41,622 nucleotides of DNA from DATBLZ01 sp036555065 (GTDB lineage Bacteria; Pseudomonadota; Gammaproteobacteria; Steroidobacterales; Rariloculaceae): NCBI GenBank assembly GCA_036555065.1, contig DATBLZ010000129.1, positions 1 through 41,622 of the forward strand. The letters run 5' to 3'. The first letter of the stretch is position 1; each line of letters opens with the position of its first letter. Below are positions 24,471-33,055 of the stretch, piece by piece. The position numbers were made by a program, and so were the translations under genes. The notes below the pieces were generated by a model. It was not told where the DNA came from, ran no database searches, and saw nothing but the letters and a program-made list of their open reading frames with translations.

Positions 24471-25100
24471 ATGTCCTTCCCAAGAACGTTTACGACGCTC
24501 GTCGTGCTCGGTGCCACTTGTCTTGGCGCGCACGCTCAAGTCGGCAACAACAACGCCGTGCTCAATCCCGATATTGCGACCGAGGCCGAGCTTGCAGGCG
24601 TCGTGCACCTCGACGCGGGGCTCGTGGCCGCGATCGTCGAGCAGCGGCCGTTTGCGGACATGTCCGAGCTCGACGCGCTCTTGGGCGCGCTCAGCGAGGC
24701 GCAACGCGACGAGGTCTATACACGGTTGTTCTTGCCGATCAATCTCAACACGGCGAGCCGCGCGGAGATCCTGTTGATCCCCGGCCTCAGCGAGCGCATG
24801 GCACACGAGTTCGAGGAATACCGGCCATACACGTCGTTGGAGCAATTTCGGCGCGAGATCGGGAAGTACGTCGACGCTGTCGAAGTCGCGCGTCTCGAGC
24901 AGTACGTGTTCGTGCCGCTCGATCTCAACTCCGCGACGAGCGAGGCCTTCTTGACGATTCCGGGCGTCGGCGCGCGCATGGTGCACGAGTTCGAGGAATA
25001 CAGGCCGTATCAAAGCATGGAGCAATTTCGCCGCGAGATCGGCAAGTACGTCGACGCAGACGAGGTCGCGCGCCTCGAGCGCTACATGACGATCCAGTAG
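24471..25100 (+). CDS. Exported tandem helix-hairpin-helix (ComEA-like) protein
   Basis: 209 residues from ATG 24471 (GGAG 8 bases upstream). Signal peptide FTTLVVLGATCLGAHAQ, then three related HhH units. The last two are 60-residue tandem copies, about two thirds identical, each with LNxAxxxxxxxIPG...RMxHEFEEYRPY and EQFRREIGKYVD. 'LNTASRAEILLIPGL' is the ComEA signature seen in competence DNA receptors, but ComEA normally has one such unit. Periplasmic. A DNA-binding or protein-scaffold role is possible; the first unit (about residues 25-85) is degenerate. It is convergent with the SH3 lipoprotein at 25128. Confidence 0.82.
   Translation: MSFPRTFTTLVVLGATCLGAHAQVGNNNAVLNPDIATEAELAGVVHLDAGLVAAIVEQRPFADMSELDALLGALSEAQRDEVYTRLFLPINLNTASRAEILLIPGLSERMAHEFEEYRPYTSLEQFRREIGKYVDAVEVARLEQYVFVPLDLNSATSEAFLTIPGVGARMVHEFEEYRPYQSMEQFRREIGKYVDADEVARLERYMTIQ
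24726..25085 (+). repeat. Tandem 180-bp coding repeat
   Basis: Two copies, 24726-24905 and 24906-25085, encoding the 60-residue HhH units of the exported protein. Phase and spacing are exact. Confidence 0.85.
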
Positions 25101-25127
25101 CCGGCGCGGGTCGGCAGGCGTGTGCCG

Positions 25128-25943
25128 CTAGAGGCGGCCGCGGATGAGGCTCTGGTGGATCCAGCCGCGGCGGCCGGAATCATCGGCGACGCGCAGCCAT
25201 TGCTCGGTCGCCGAGTAGGCGAGCAGCGGCGATTCGGCCGGCAGCGTGAAGAGCACGCCGAACCCGGTGCCGGGTCCTTCGCGCACGTTTGCATTTGCCG
25301 TCGTCTGCAGATGCAGTGGCAGAGTGAACGGCTGCTCGCCGTCGCGCGGCGCGCTTTCCTCGGCCGCCGCGAATCGAGTCTGCGCGGCCGCAGCCGTGCG
25401 TTGCGCCTGGTCGGCGAGATACACGGCTCCGCCGTAGTTCTGTTGCGCGAGCTCGGCCTTCGCGTGGTCGATGAGCCCAGTGACCTCAATGGTGACTTGG
25501 TCTGGGGCGAGCGGGGGCAGCGCCTGCAACGCGCTCTCGGCCTCGTCGATTCCAGCCGACGCTTCCGCGCGCGTCGCGAGCGTCCGCGCCCGCGCCATGG
25601 CATTCGCGCTTTCACGACGCGCTTCGTCGAGCCGCGTCTCGAGCTCCTCGGCCTGCGCCTCCTTCTCGAGCAGGCGCAATTCGAGACCCACGATTTGCCT
25701 CTCGAGACTGGCGCTCTGCTCCTCGAGGGCCGCCACCTGGCGCTCGAGATCCGCGCTGCGCTTTTCCTGGTCGGGCGCAGGCGCGGGCGCGACCGTCGGA
25801 GGCGGCGCGGGCTCGGGCTCGGCGGCCGCGGTCGGTGCCGGAGCAGGGCTCGTCGTCGGCGATGCATTCCAGATGCACGAACCCGTAAGCGCGACAGCGC
25901 ACAAGAGCAGTAGCCGGCCGGCGATGGCGAGAACTCGCTTCAT
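25128..25943 (-). CDS. SH3-domain lipoprotein with coiled coil
   Basis: 271 residues from ATG 25943. Signal LLLLCAVALTGSC suggests a lipoprotein, followed by a Pro/Ala-rich segment (APAPTAAAEPEPAPPPTVAP), then a long coiled coil (about residues 60-125; DLERQVAALEEQSASLERQI), a helical middle, and a C-terminal bacterial SH3 domain (NANVREGPGTGFGVLF, WLRVADDSGRRGWIHQSLI). The SH3 would bind peptidoglycan or a partner. The open frame continues upstream to 26405, but this part overlaps the TPR gene and is not used. The TPR lipoprotein lies upstream in the same direction. Confidence 0.8.
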   Translation of the reverse strand: MKRVLAIAGRLLLLCAVALTGSCIWNASPTTSPAPAPTAAAEPEPAPPPTVAPAPAPDQEKRSADLERQVAALEEQSASLERQIVGLELRLLEKEAQAEELETRLDEARRESANAMARARTLATRAEASAGIDEAESALQALPPLAPDQVTIEVTGLIDHAKAELAQQNYGGAVYLADQAQRTAAAAQTRFAAAEESAPRDGEQPFTLPLHLQTTANANVREGPGTGFGVLFTLPAESPLLAYSATEQWLRVADDSGRRGWIHQSLIRGRL

Positions 25944-26103
25944 TCCAAAGGTGCCTCCGCGCAAAGTATCGTAGCGCGGCACGCGCGGCCCCAACCGGTG
26001 ATAGATCACGTTTTCGGCGGCCCAAAGGCCGTGCCCGCGACCGAGAAAAGCGCGACGTTCAGCCGTTCTTGCGGCCGCGGGTTCGGTTTCCGTGACGCGG
26101 TCG

Positions 26104-27777
26104 TCAGAGGCGCGACGCGGCGAGCTCGACATCGGCGAGCGACCACAGCGCGGCGAAATGCTCGCGATGCATGCTCGCCTCTTCGTTCTTGCCCTGCGCT
26201 TCGAGGCTCTGAATGAGTCCGAACGTCGACCATCCGTTGTGCGGGTAAATCTCGAGGTCGCGGCGATAAACCTGCTCGGCCTCCGCGGCCCGATCGGCGC
26301 GTAGCAAGGCAAGACCGAGGGACTGGCGGGTCGGGTAATACCAGAACGGCGGCTCCGTATACGGTAATGCGTCTTGGCCCGCGACGGCCGTCGTGAAGTG
26401 CGCAATCGCGTTATCGGCCGAGCCCTCGGCGAGTGCGATCTCGCCCTGCAAGAGCTCGTCGGCGATCGCGAGCAAGGCGACCGCGGGGTAGTCGTTGCCG
26501 TTTATTAACAGCACGCGGTCGTTCTCTTTGAGCGGCACGAGGGCGTCGCGCTCGGTGCGCGCTGCGGCCAGATCACCCTTGTTCGCGAACGCGACGCCGC
26601 GCGCGTAGTGCCGAATCGCCGCAGAATACGCGAGGTCGGCCCGCGGCTCGGGCTCGGCGAGCACCTCGTCCCAGCGACCGAATTGGACCAGGGCGAGCAG
26701 CGGGATCGTGCGGAAGAACTCGACCGCGGGGAACTGATCGATTTGCTCGAGCCGCACGTTCGCAGCGACCTTGCGCGCAGCATCGATGGCGATGACGCTG
26801 CGCCCCTCCATCGCCGCGGCCGCCCACAGGAAATGAATGTTGTGCGGGTAGTACATCGCCGGGTAAAAGCCCTGGGCCTTACATTGCGCGATGTACGCTT
26901 CATCGATCGCTGCAGCGCGCACGTTCGCCTCGGCGGCGTCGTGGTAGCGACCGACCCGCCAAAAGATGTGCGCGGGCATGTGCACGAGATGGCCCGCACC
27001 CGGCACGAGCGTCGCGAGCGTATCGGCCGCGGCTTCTGCGCGCCCCGGGTTCGCGGACGCTTCGACGGCATGTATATAAAGGTGCAGCGCCAGCGGGTGG
27101 CGCGGGCTGCGCGCGATGATGCGCTCGAGCGCGGCGATGACCGGCACCGTCTCGGGCCGCGGCGTCTCGCCGTCGGACCAATAGTTCCAAGGCATCGTGT
27201 TCATCCACGCTTCGGCGAACATCGCTGCGATGTCGTCATCGTCCGGGTAGCGCGCCGCGAGCTCGCCTAAGGCCTCGGCATAGGCACGGTCGAGTGGAGC
27301 GCGGTCGTCGACAGGTGTGGCGCTATACCGCTCGCCGAGCGCAGCGATGAGATCGCGTTCGACCGCGCTCGCCCCGCTCGCGACCGCCCGAGCGCGCTCG
27401 AGCGCCGCGTAAGCCGCGACTTGCTCGTCGCGCGACATGATCGCCTTGCCCTTGGACGTCACGTTGATGTTCGGCCCCGTCGCGAGCGCTTCGCCCCAGA
27501 AGCACATCGCACACTGCTCATCGAGCCGTTGCGCGGCACGGAATGAACGGATCGCCTCGGCGTGATTGAATCCGAAAGCGAGCACCATGCCTTGGTCGAA
27601 GTAGCGCTGCGCGCCGGGATCGGTCGTCGTAATCCCGCGGTGGTACTCGCCCATGCCGTCGAATAGCGGCGCGCCGGCACGGGCCACGAGCGCCGCCGTG
27701 TCCTCGGCCGGTGGCGAGCAAGCAGCCAAGATGAAAAGGGGAATCAGGGATGTCAACCGGGCTCGAACGCTGGGCAT
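26104..27777 (-). CDS. Large TPR lipoprotein
   Basis: 557 residues from ATG 27777 with GGAG six bases upstream. Lipobox in LFILAACSPP. Segments HRGITTTDPGAQRYFDQGMV, FNHAEAIRSFRAAQRLDEQC, AMCFWGEALATGPNIN, HPLALHLYIHAVEAS and HMPAHIFWRVGRYHDAAEAN are characteristic of a widespread bacterial TPR family of unknown role. The Cys pair QCAMC (about residue 88-91) and many His (HLYIH, HMPAHIF, YPHNIHF) could form a metal or heme site. Located at the outer membrane or periplasm. Divergent from the DUF1993 gene, with 74 bp between the two starts. Confidence 0.82.
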   Translation of the reverse strand: MPSVRARLTSLIPLFILAACSPPAEDTAALVARAGAPLFDGMGEYHRGITTTDPGAQRYFDQGMVLAFGFNHAEAIRSFRAAQRLDEQCAMCFWGEALATGPNINVTSKGKAIMSRDEQVAAYAALERARAVASGASAVERDLIAALGERYSATPVDDRAPLDRAYAEALGELAARYPDDDDIAAMFAEAWMNTMPWNYWSDGETPRPETVPVIAALERIIARSPRHPLALHLYIHAVEASANPGRAEAAADTLATLVPGAGHLVHMPAHIFWRVGRYHDAAEANVRAAAIDEAYIAQCKAQGFYPAMYYPHNIHFLWAAAAMEGRSVIAIDAARKVAANVRLEQIDQFPAVEFFRTIPLLALVQFGRWDEVLAEPEPRADLAYSAAIRHYARGVAFANKGDLAAARTERDALVPLKENDRVLLINGNDYPAVALLAIADELLQGEIALAEGSADNAIAHFTTAVAGQDALPYTEPPFWYYPTRQSLGLALLRADRAAEAEQVYRRDLEIYPHNGWSTFGLIQSLEAQGKNEEASMHREHFAALWSLADVELAASRL

Positions 27778-27851
27778 GGTGTTCTCCGTATGGTCGCGAC
27801 GGCGTATTATGCGCCTTCCGCGAAATCCGCATGATCCCCAAGGAGTCGAAG

Positions 27852-28355
27852 ATGGCGAGCCAGGCCTACGATGTCATGACCGCGACTTTCACGAAGATGT
27901 TGCCGAACCTCAAAGCGATTCTCGCCAAGGCCGAGGCCGACGCCGCGGCGCGCAAGATCGATCCGCAAGTGTTTCTCCAAGCGCGACTTGCGCCCGACAT
28001 GTTTTCGTTGACACGCCAGATCCAAATCGTGACCGACCAAGTCAAAGGCGGGTTGGCGCGCCTATCCGGTTCGGACGTGCCGAGCTGGGAGGATAAGGAG
28101 GCCACGTTCGCCGAATTGATCGCGCGCGTCGACAAGGCGATCGCGTACGCCAAGACGTTCAAACCGGCGCAGTTCGAAGGCGCCGAGGCACGCAAAGTCG
28201 AGCTCAAATTCCCGAACGCGACGCTGAGCTTCTCGGGCCGGGATTACCTGTTCAATTTCGTGCTGCCGAACTTCTACTTCCACATGACGACTGCATACGC
28301 GATCTTGCGGCACAACGGTGTACCGCTCGGCAAGCGCGATTTCACCGGCGGTTAG
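27852..28355 (+). CDS. DUF1993 (DinB-like) protein
   Basis: 167 residues from ATG 27852, with AAGGAG seven bases before. The segments AYDVMTATFTKMLPNLKAIL, LAPDMFSLTRQIQIVTDQVK and SFSGRDYLFNFVLPNFYFHM with TTAYAILRHNGVPLGKRDF are characteristic of DUF1993, a four-helix DinB-like fold. Cytosolic. Biochemical role unknown. It starts 28 bp before the cysteine synthase fusion and probably shares its transcript. Confidence 0.88.
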   Translation: MASQAYDVMTATFTKMLPNLKAILAKAEADAAARKIDPQVFLQARLAPDMFSLTRQIQIVTDQVKGGLARLSGSDVPSWEDKEATFAELIARVDKAIAYAKTFKPAQFEGAEARKVELKFPNATLSFSGRDYLFNFVLPNFYFHMTTAYAILRHNGVPLGKRDFTGG

Positions 28356-28383
28356 GAGTCTCCCGGGTTGCGAGGGCAGGCTC

Positions 28384-29895
28384 ATGGGTAAACGCTTCGC
28401 CAACATACTCGAGACGATCGGCCGAACGCCCGTCGTGCGCATCAACAAGCTCGCGCCGTCGGGCGTGAACCTATACGTCAAGATCGAGGCGTTCAACCCC
28501 ATGAGCTCGGTCAAAGACCGGCTCGCGCTCGGCGTCATCGAGGACGCCGAGCGGTCGGGCGCGCTCAAGCCGGGTCAAACCGTCATCGAGGCGACGAGCG
28601 GCAACACCGGAATCGGCCTCGCGATGGTCTGCGCGCAGAAAGGCTATCCGCTCGTCGTCACGATGGCCGAGAACTTCAGCGTCGAACGGCGCAAGCTCAT
28701 GCGCTTTCTCGGCGCCAAAGTCGTGCTGACACCCGCAGCCGACAAAGGCTCCGGCATGCTCGCTAAAGCCGTCGAGCTCGCGGAGAAGCACGGCTGGTTC
28801 TTGTGCCGGCAATTCGAGAACGAGGCGAACCCGAATATTCATACGGCGACAACGGCCGAAGAGATCCTCGCGGACTTCGCCGACGCGCACCTCGACTACT
28901 GGGTCACCGGCTTCGGCACGGGAGGAACGCTCAAGGGTGTAGCGCGCGTGCTCAAGCGGCGGAGCCCGCGGACGAAGATCATCGTCTGCGAGCCCGACAA
29001 CTCCCCAATGCTCGGCAGCGGCATGCGCCAAGCGCGCACGCCCGACGGCGCGCCGGCGGGCAGCCACCCGAGCTTCCGCCCGCACCTGATGCAAGGGTGG
29101 TCGCCGGATTTCATTCCGAAGCTCACGGAGGACGCGGTCGACGCCGGGCTCATCGACCAAGTGATTCCGATCAACGGCGGCGAGGCGCTCAAGCTCGCGC
29201 GTGAGCTTGCGCAGAAGGAGGGCATCTTCGTCGGAACTTCGAGCGGCGCGACGTTCGCGGGAGCGGTCGCCATCTGCAAGACCGCTGCTCCCGGCGCGAA
29301 TGTGCTCTGCATGCTGCCCGATACCGGCGAGCGGTATTTGAGCACGCCGCTCTTCGCCGACATCCCGGCCGACATGACCGCCGACGAGCTCGCGATCTCG
29401 CGATCGACGCCGCGGTTCCGCTTCGACCCGGCCACAGCGCCGAAACCGAGCGCCTCGGCTGCGCCGGCGCCCAAAGCGCCCGAGCCAAAGCCCGAAGTGA
29501 CGCCGGCCGCGGCGGCTTTCGTCGCCGAGGCCACGAGTGACAAGGCGCAGCCCGTCGTCATGTTCGCGCTCGAGTGGTGCGAATTCTGTTGGTCCGTGCG
29601 CCGGATGTTCACGGCCTATAGGATTCCGTACCGCTCGGTGGATCTCGATTCGGTGGCGTATCAGAAGGACGACTGGGGCGGGCAGATCCGCGCGGCACTC
29701 GCGGCGCGGACGACATGGAAGACCATTCCGCAGATCTTCGTCGGCGGCGAATTCATCGGCGGAGCAACGGACGTGTTCGACGCATGGAAGAGCGGCAAGC
29801 TGCCGACGTTGCTCGACAAGCACGCCGTCAAGCACGCCGGTGATCTCAAAGGCGACCCGTACTCGTTCCTCCCGAGCTGGCTCCAGCCGCGCTAG
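28384..29895 (+). CDS. cysK: Cysteine synthase fused to glutaredoxin
   Basis: 503 residues from ATG 28384. Residues 1-~310 are an O-acetylserine sulfhydrylase: PLP lysine K44 in SSVKDRLALG, EATSGNTGIGLAM for the phosphate/substrate loop, GFGTGGTLKGVARVL, GTSSGATFAGA. The enzyme forms cysteine from O-acetylserine and sulfide. A Pro/Ala linker (PKPSASAAPAPKAPEPKPE) then leads to a glutaredoxin (about 390-480) with dithiol site C399-EF-C402 (EWCEFCWSV), cis-Pro region TIPQIFVGGEFIGG. The Grx site differs from the usual CPYC. The fusion could tie sulfide assimilation to glutathione-dependent thiol reduction. Downstream is an aldo/keto reductase. Confidence 0.92.
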   Translation: MGKRFANILETIGRTPVVRINKLAPSGVNLYVKIEAFNPMSSVKDRLALGVIEDAERSGALKPGQTVIEATSGNTGIGLAMVCAQKGYPLVVTMAENFSVERRKLMRFLGAKVVLTPAADKGSGMLAKAVELAEKHGWFLCRQFENEANPNIHTATTAEEILADFADAHLDYWVTGFGTGGTLKGVARVLKRRSPRTKIIVCEPDNSPMLGSGMRQARTPDGAPAGSHPSFRPHLMQGWSPDFIPKLTEDAVDAGLIDQVIPINGGEALKLARELAQKEGIFVGTSSGATFAGAVAICKTAAPGANVLCMLPDTGERYLSTPLFADIPADMTADELAISRSTPRFRFDPATAPKPSASAAPAPKAPEPKPEVTPAAAAFVAEATSDKAQPVVMFALEWCEFCWSVRRMFTAYRIPYRSVDLDSVAYQKDDWGGQIRAALAARTTWKTIPQIFVGGEFIGGATDVFDAWKSGKLPTLLDKHAVKHAGDLKGDPYSFLPSWLQPR

Positions 29896-29913
29896 TTGGA
29901 GCAGACTGTCGCG

Positions 29914-30927
29914 ATGGAGTACCGCAACCTCGGCCGCACGGGCGTCAAGGTCAGCGCGCTCTGCCTCGGCACGATGATGTTCGGGCGGCGCACGAACGAG
30001 CAGGACTCGATCCCGATCATCGAGCATGCGCTCGGCGCGGGGATCAACTTCATCGACACGGCGAACGCGTATTCGCAGGGCGAGAGCGAGCGCATCGTCG
30101 GCAAGGCGCTCGCCAAATCCGGCAAGCGGGCGACGACGGTGCTCGCGACGAAGGCTTTCTTTCCGCTCGATCAGAGCGACCCCAACGGCCGCGGCTTGAG
30201 CCGCCGGCATCTCATCGACGCGTGCGACGCGTCGCTCGAGCGCCTGGGCACCGATTGGATCGATCTCTACCAGCTGCATCGCCCGCAGTCGGAGATTCCG
30301 ATCGACGAGACCCTGCGCGCGCTCGATGACCTGATTCGCGCCGGTAAGGTCCGCTACATCGGCACGAGCATGTTTCCGGCGTGGAAGATCGTCGAATCCC
30401 TATGGGCTGCGAAAGAGCTCGGTTTGAACCGCTTCGTCTGCGAGCAGTGCGCTTATCACTTGCTCGACCGCACGGCCGAACGCGAGGTCATGCCCGCGGC
30501 GCAGACATTCGGACTCGCCGTAATTCCGTGGGCGCCGCTTTGCGGAGGGCTCTTGAGCGGCAAGTATCGCCGCGACGATCAGTCGGCCGAAGGCCGCTGG
30601 CACGGCGGCAAGGACAACTTCGACCGCCCCGCGACGCCCGCCGCCTGGGATTTCGTCGAGGCCCACATCGCGCACGCGAGGGACAAAGGCTGCACGCCGT
30701 CACAGCTCGCCCTTGCGTGGAACATGTCGCGCCCCGGCGTCACGGCGCCGATCATCGGTCCGCGCACGCTCGAGCAGCTCATCGACAATCTCGGTGCGCT
30801 CGAAGTGAAGATTGCGCCTGACGACGTCGCGCGCATCGACAAGCTCGCGCCGCCGATGAGCGTCACGTTGCGGTATTACGATGCCTCGATGGGGATCGAC
30901 ATGAAGCCGAATCTCGGCCGCTGGTGA
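29914..30927 (+). CDS. Aldo/keto reductase
   Basis: 337 residues from ATG 29914, with TTGGAG upstream. Typical AKR (Kv-beta/YghZ-like) segments: MEYRNLGRTGVKVSALCLGT, FIDTANAYSQGESERIVGKA (D and catalytic Y), LATKAFFPL (catalytic K), YQLHRPQSEIPIDETLRALD (H), and PSQLALAWNMSRPGVTAPII for the cofactor phosphate. NADPH-dependent reduction of aldehydes or ketones in the cytosol is expected; substrate unknown. It starts 18 bp after the cysteine synthase fusion and ends 1 bp before the convergent oxidoreductase at 30929. Confidence 0.92.
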   Translation: MEYRNLGRTGVKVSALCLGTMMFGRRTNEQDSIPIIEHALGAGINFIDTANAYSQGESERIVGKALAKSGKRATTVLATKAFFPLDQSDPNGRGLSRRHLIDACDASLERLGTDWIDLYQLHRPQSEIPIDETLRALDDLIRAGKVRYIGTSMFPAWKIVESLWAAKELGLNRFVCEQCAYHLLDRTAEREVMPAAQTFGLAVIPWAPLCGGLLSGKYRRDDQSAEGRWHGGKDNFDRPATPAAWDFVEAHIAHARDKGCTPSQLALAWNMSRPGVTAPIIGPRTLEQLIDNLGALEVKIAPDDVARIDKLAPPMSVTLRYYDASMGIDMKPNLGRW

Positions 30928-30928
30928 G

Positions 30929-32245
30929 TCATGCCGTCCCGTATTTGGTCTCGACCTCGATTCCCAGCCCCTTGAGAAACGCCGTCGGCAGAATGCCGCC
31001 GGCGTTGACGATCACGGCGTCGTTCGGAAGACGCGTCTTCGTGCCGCGTTGCTCGAGCTCGACATCACGCTCGCCGATCTCTGTTACGTTCGATTCGAGC
31101 ATGACCCGAACTCTTCCCGCCTGCTCGGCCGCATCGAGCTTTTCCCTATTCTTCTTCTTGCAGCGTGAGAATGCTGCTGACCTATACGACAAGGTGACGT
31201 TCGTGCCTGGTTGCTCGCTGATCGTCACGGCACTTTCGAGCGCGCTGTCGCCGCCGCCGACGATCAAGACGTGCTGGCCGCGATATTGCTCGGGATCGAG
31301 CAGGCGGTAAGTTACCTTCGAGAGGTCTTCTCCGGGAACACCGAGCTTACGCGGGGTTCCACGGCGGCCGATCGCGAGCAACATGGCCCGGGCCCGATGC
31401 TTGCCCTTCGTCGTGCTGAGCTCGAAGCCGCCGGCATCGCGCGAAACGGACTCGAGGCGCTCGCCGTAGCGAATGTTGAGGCCGGCTTTTCTTTCGACGC
31501 TTTGCCAGAACTCGAGCAATGCCTCCTTCGTTGTTTCCGTGAACTTCACGGTTCCAATCAAAGGCAGCGTCGCGGGCGCCGTCATCACGAGCTTGCGCCG
31601 CGGAAAGCTCGCGACCGTCCCGCCGAGCGAGTCCTGCTCGATCGTCAAGTAATCGAGCTTGCGCTCCTTGGCGGCGAGTGATGCGGCAATGCCCGCGGGG
31701 CCCGCGCCGACGATGACGACATCGAGTCCGTGGGCGGAGCGCTCCGCCTTTCGTGCGGTGATCGCCGCGATTGCCTGCCGGCCTTGCTCGATGGCGTTAC
31801 GGATCAGGCCCATGCCGCCGAGCTCGCCGGCAATGAAGATTCCCGGAATATTGGACTCGAAATTCGGCTTGACTTGCGGGATGTCGACGCCACGCGTTTC
31901 CGTGCCGAACACGAGCGTGATCGCGTCGACGGGGCAAACGGTTTTGCAGGCACCGTGGCCTATGCAATCCGCGGGGCTCACGAGAGCGGCCTTGCGCCGA
32001 ACCATGCCGAGCACTTGATGTGCAGGCATCTCGGGGCATGCCGCGACGCATGATCCGCAGCCGATGCATTTGCCCGTGTCGATGACAGGATGGAGAGACG
32101 CCGGTTCCAGAAGACCGGCCTCTCGGCTCTCATCCAACGTCGCGACGCTCGCGCGATGTTGAGCCTGTCGTTTTCGTACGTAGAAGTACAACACCAAAAC
32201 GAGCGGCGTTGCGTACAAAAAGAGCGCGACGATATCGCCTTTCAT
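30929..32245 (-). CDS. Membrane-anchored ferredoxin/FAD/NAD(P) oxidoreductase
   Basis: 438 residues from ATG 32245. One N-terminal helix (IVALFLYATPLVLVLYFYVR), then two ferredoxin-like motifs: CIGCGSCVAACP (canonical 4Fe-4S) and CIGHGACKTVCP, where the second Cys is His. A thioredoxin-reductase-like FAD/NAD(P) domain follows: VVIVGAGPAGIAASLAAKER, SLGGTVASFPRRKLV, HVLIVGGGDSALESA, with AVIVNAGGILPTAFLKG at the C-terminus. The region GVDIPQVKPNFESNIPGIFI with AGELGGMGLI before the GxGxxG motif is itself unusual and resembles a second, partial FAD-domain C-terminus. The redox CxxC of thioredoxin reductase is missing. Electron transfer between NAD(P)H and a membrane carrier is likely. It is divergent from the cytochrome run and may feed it. 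Confidence 0.85.
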   Translation of the reverse strand: MKGDIVALFLYATPLVLVLYFYVRKRQAQHRASVATLDESREAGLLEPASLHPVIDTGKCIGCGSCVAACPEMPAHQVLGMVRRKAALVSPADCIGHGACKTVCPVDAITLVFGTETRGVDIPQVKPNFESNIPGIFIAGELGGMGLIRNAIEQGRQAIAAITARKAERSAHGLDVVIVGAGPAGIAASLAAKERKLDYLTIEQDSLGGTVASFPRRKLVMTAPATLPLIGTVKFTETTKEALLEFWQSVERKAGLNIRYGERLESVSRDAGGFELSTTKGKHRARAMLLAIGRRGTPRKLGVPGEDLSKVTYRLLDPEQYRGQHVLIVGGGDSALESAVTISEQPGTNVTLSYRSAAFSRCKKKNREKLDAAEQAGRVRVMLESNVTEIGERDVELEQRGTKTRLPNDAVIVNAGGILPTAFLKGLGIEVETKYGTA

Positions 32246-32511
32246 TTGCGAATGACTCTCAGTTTCGGATGGCGATCCGAGAACATAACAAGCTGATCAA
32301 CGTCGGGGCCGCAATGTGTCTTCGAATGGAGACACGCGCCGGGTGTCTGTCAACCGCGACGCTTTGAGCGCGAGCCAATCTGCATGAATAATCTCAACTT
32401 CACTCGACGTCAAACGGCGCAGCGAAATTGTGATTCAGCGCCGCAAACTTGTTCAGGAACGGGATCACACTCATGCGTCGCACCAAGTCACGCAAAGACT
32501 GAGGAATCGCG
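32246..32511. promoter_or_regulatory. Divergent control region of the multiheme locus
   Basis: 266 bp with lower G+C than the genes on both sides and no open frame of note. It holds two short hairpins: GTGTCTTCGAATGGAGACAC (6-bp stem) and CGGCGC...GCGCCG around 32415-32445. Promoters for both directions must lie here or in its flanks, but I cannot assign -35/-10 pairs or an FNR/ArcA-type site with confidence. GAGGA at 32501-32505 is the ribosome binding site of the next gene. Confidence 0.5.
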
Positions 32512-33039
32512 ATGTTGGCGATGCTATTCGTGCCGGTAGCCGCATTAGCGGGGGTTTCGTGGTGGCTGATGAGTAGAGACGCGATCAGAGCGCGTCACGT
32601 GCTCATCGCGGTCGTGCTTGCGGCCTGGGTCGCCGCCGTCGAAACGAAGGTGTATATGGATCATGCACCCGACGAGCCGCAAAACTCCGCGAGCATCGCG
32701 AGTGCATTTCGTTTACCGGAGTGGGCGGTTTCACCGAGCCCGGAGCCTACCGCGCCGACGGTTGTCGACTCCGCCGCGGAGCGCGCGGTGACGGCTGCGC
32801 CGATCGCGGATCTCATCGGTGGCCTCGAGGCGCGGCTCGCGAGCCACCCCGACGACGCGAAAGGGTGGGCGCTGCTCGCCCAGTCTTACGCATTCGTCGG
32901 CGACTCGGTTGCGGCCGAGCGCGCGCTCCAGAGAGCAGTTGGTCTCGGCGCCGACGAGCAGACTCTGCGTGAGCGCGTGCAAGCTGCGCGGCGCGAACCC
33001 GACGCCCACAGCTGGATCGAGCAAGCCATCGGCGGCTAG
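32512..33039 (+). CDS. CcmI/NrfG-like TPR protein
   Basis: 175 residues from ATG 32512 (GAGGA 6 bases upstream). Two N-terminal hydrophobic helices (LAMLFVPVAALAGVSWWLM, ARHVLIAVVLAAWVAAVE), a Pro/Ser linker and a C-terminal TPR unit: LEARLASHPDDAKGWALLAQ, then SYAFVGDSVAAERALQRAVG. This TPR form (HPDDxxGWxLLAxSY) is that of CcmI/NrfG, which bring apocytochrome c to the heme lyase. Here it precedes 51 heme-binding motifs, so a dedicated apocytochrome chaperone is a reasonable inference. It is much shorter than CcmI. The next start is 16 bp downstream. Confidence 0.7.
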   Translation: MLAMLFVPVAALAGVSWWLMSRDAIRARHVLIAVVLAAWVAAVETKVYMDHAPDEPQNSASIASAFRLPEWAVSPSPEPTAPTVVDSAAERAVTAAPIADLIGGLEARLASHPDDAKGWALLAQSYAFVGDSVAAERALQRAVGLGADEQTLRERVQAARREPDAHSWIEQAIGG

Positions 33040-33055
33040 CGCAAAGCGATCCGAC

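Noticed and set aside
25944..26405. Upstream extension of the SH3 lipoprotein frame
   Set aside because: It overlaps the TPR lipoprotein and would place the lipoprotein signal in the middle of the protein; ATG 25943 gives a proper signal peptide.
28471..30279. 602-codon minus-strand frame opposite cysteine synthase and aldo/keto reductase
   Set aside because: It crosses two well-recognised plus-strand genes and their gap, and is composed of Arg/Ala/Glu-rich text with no motif.
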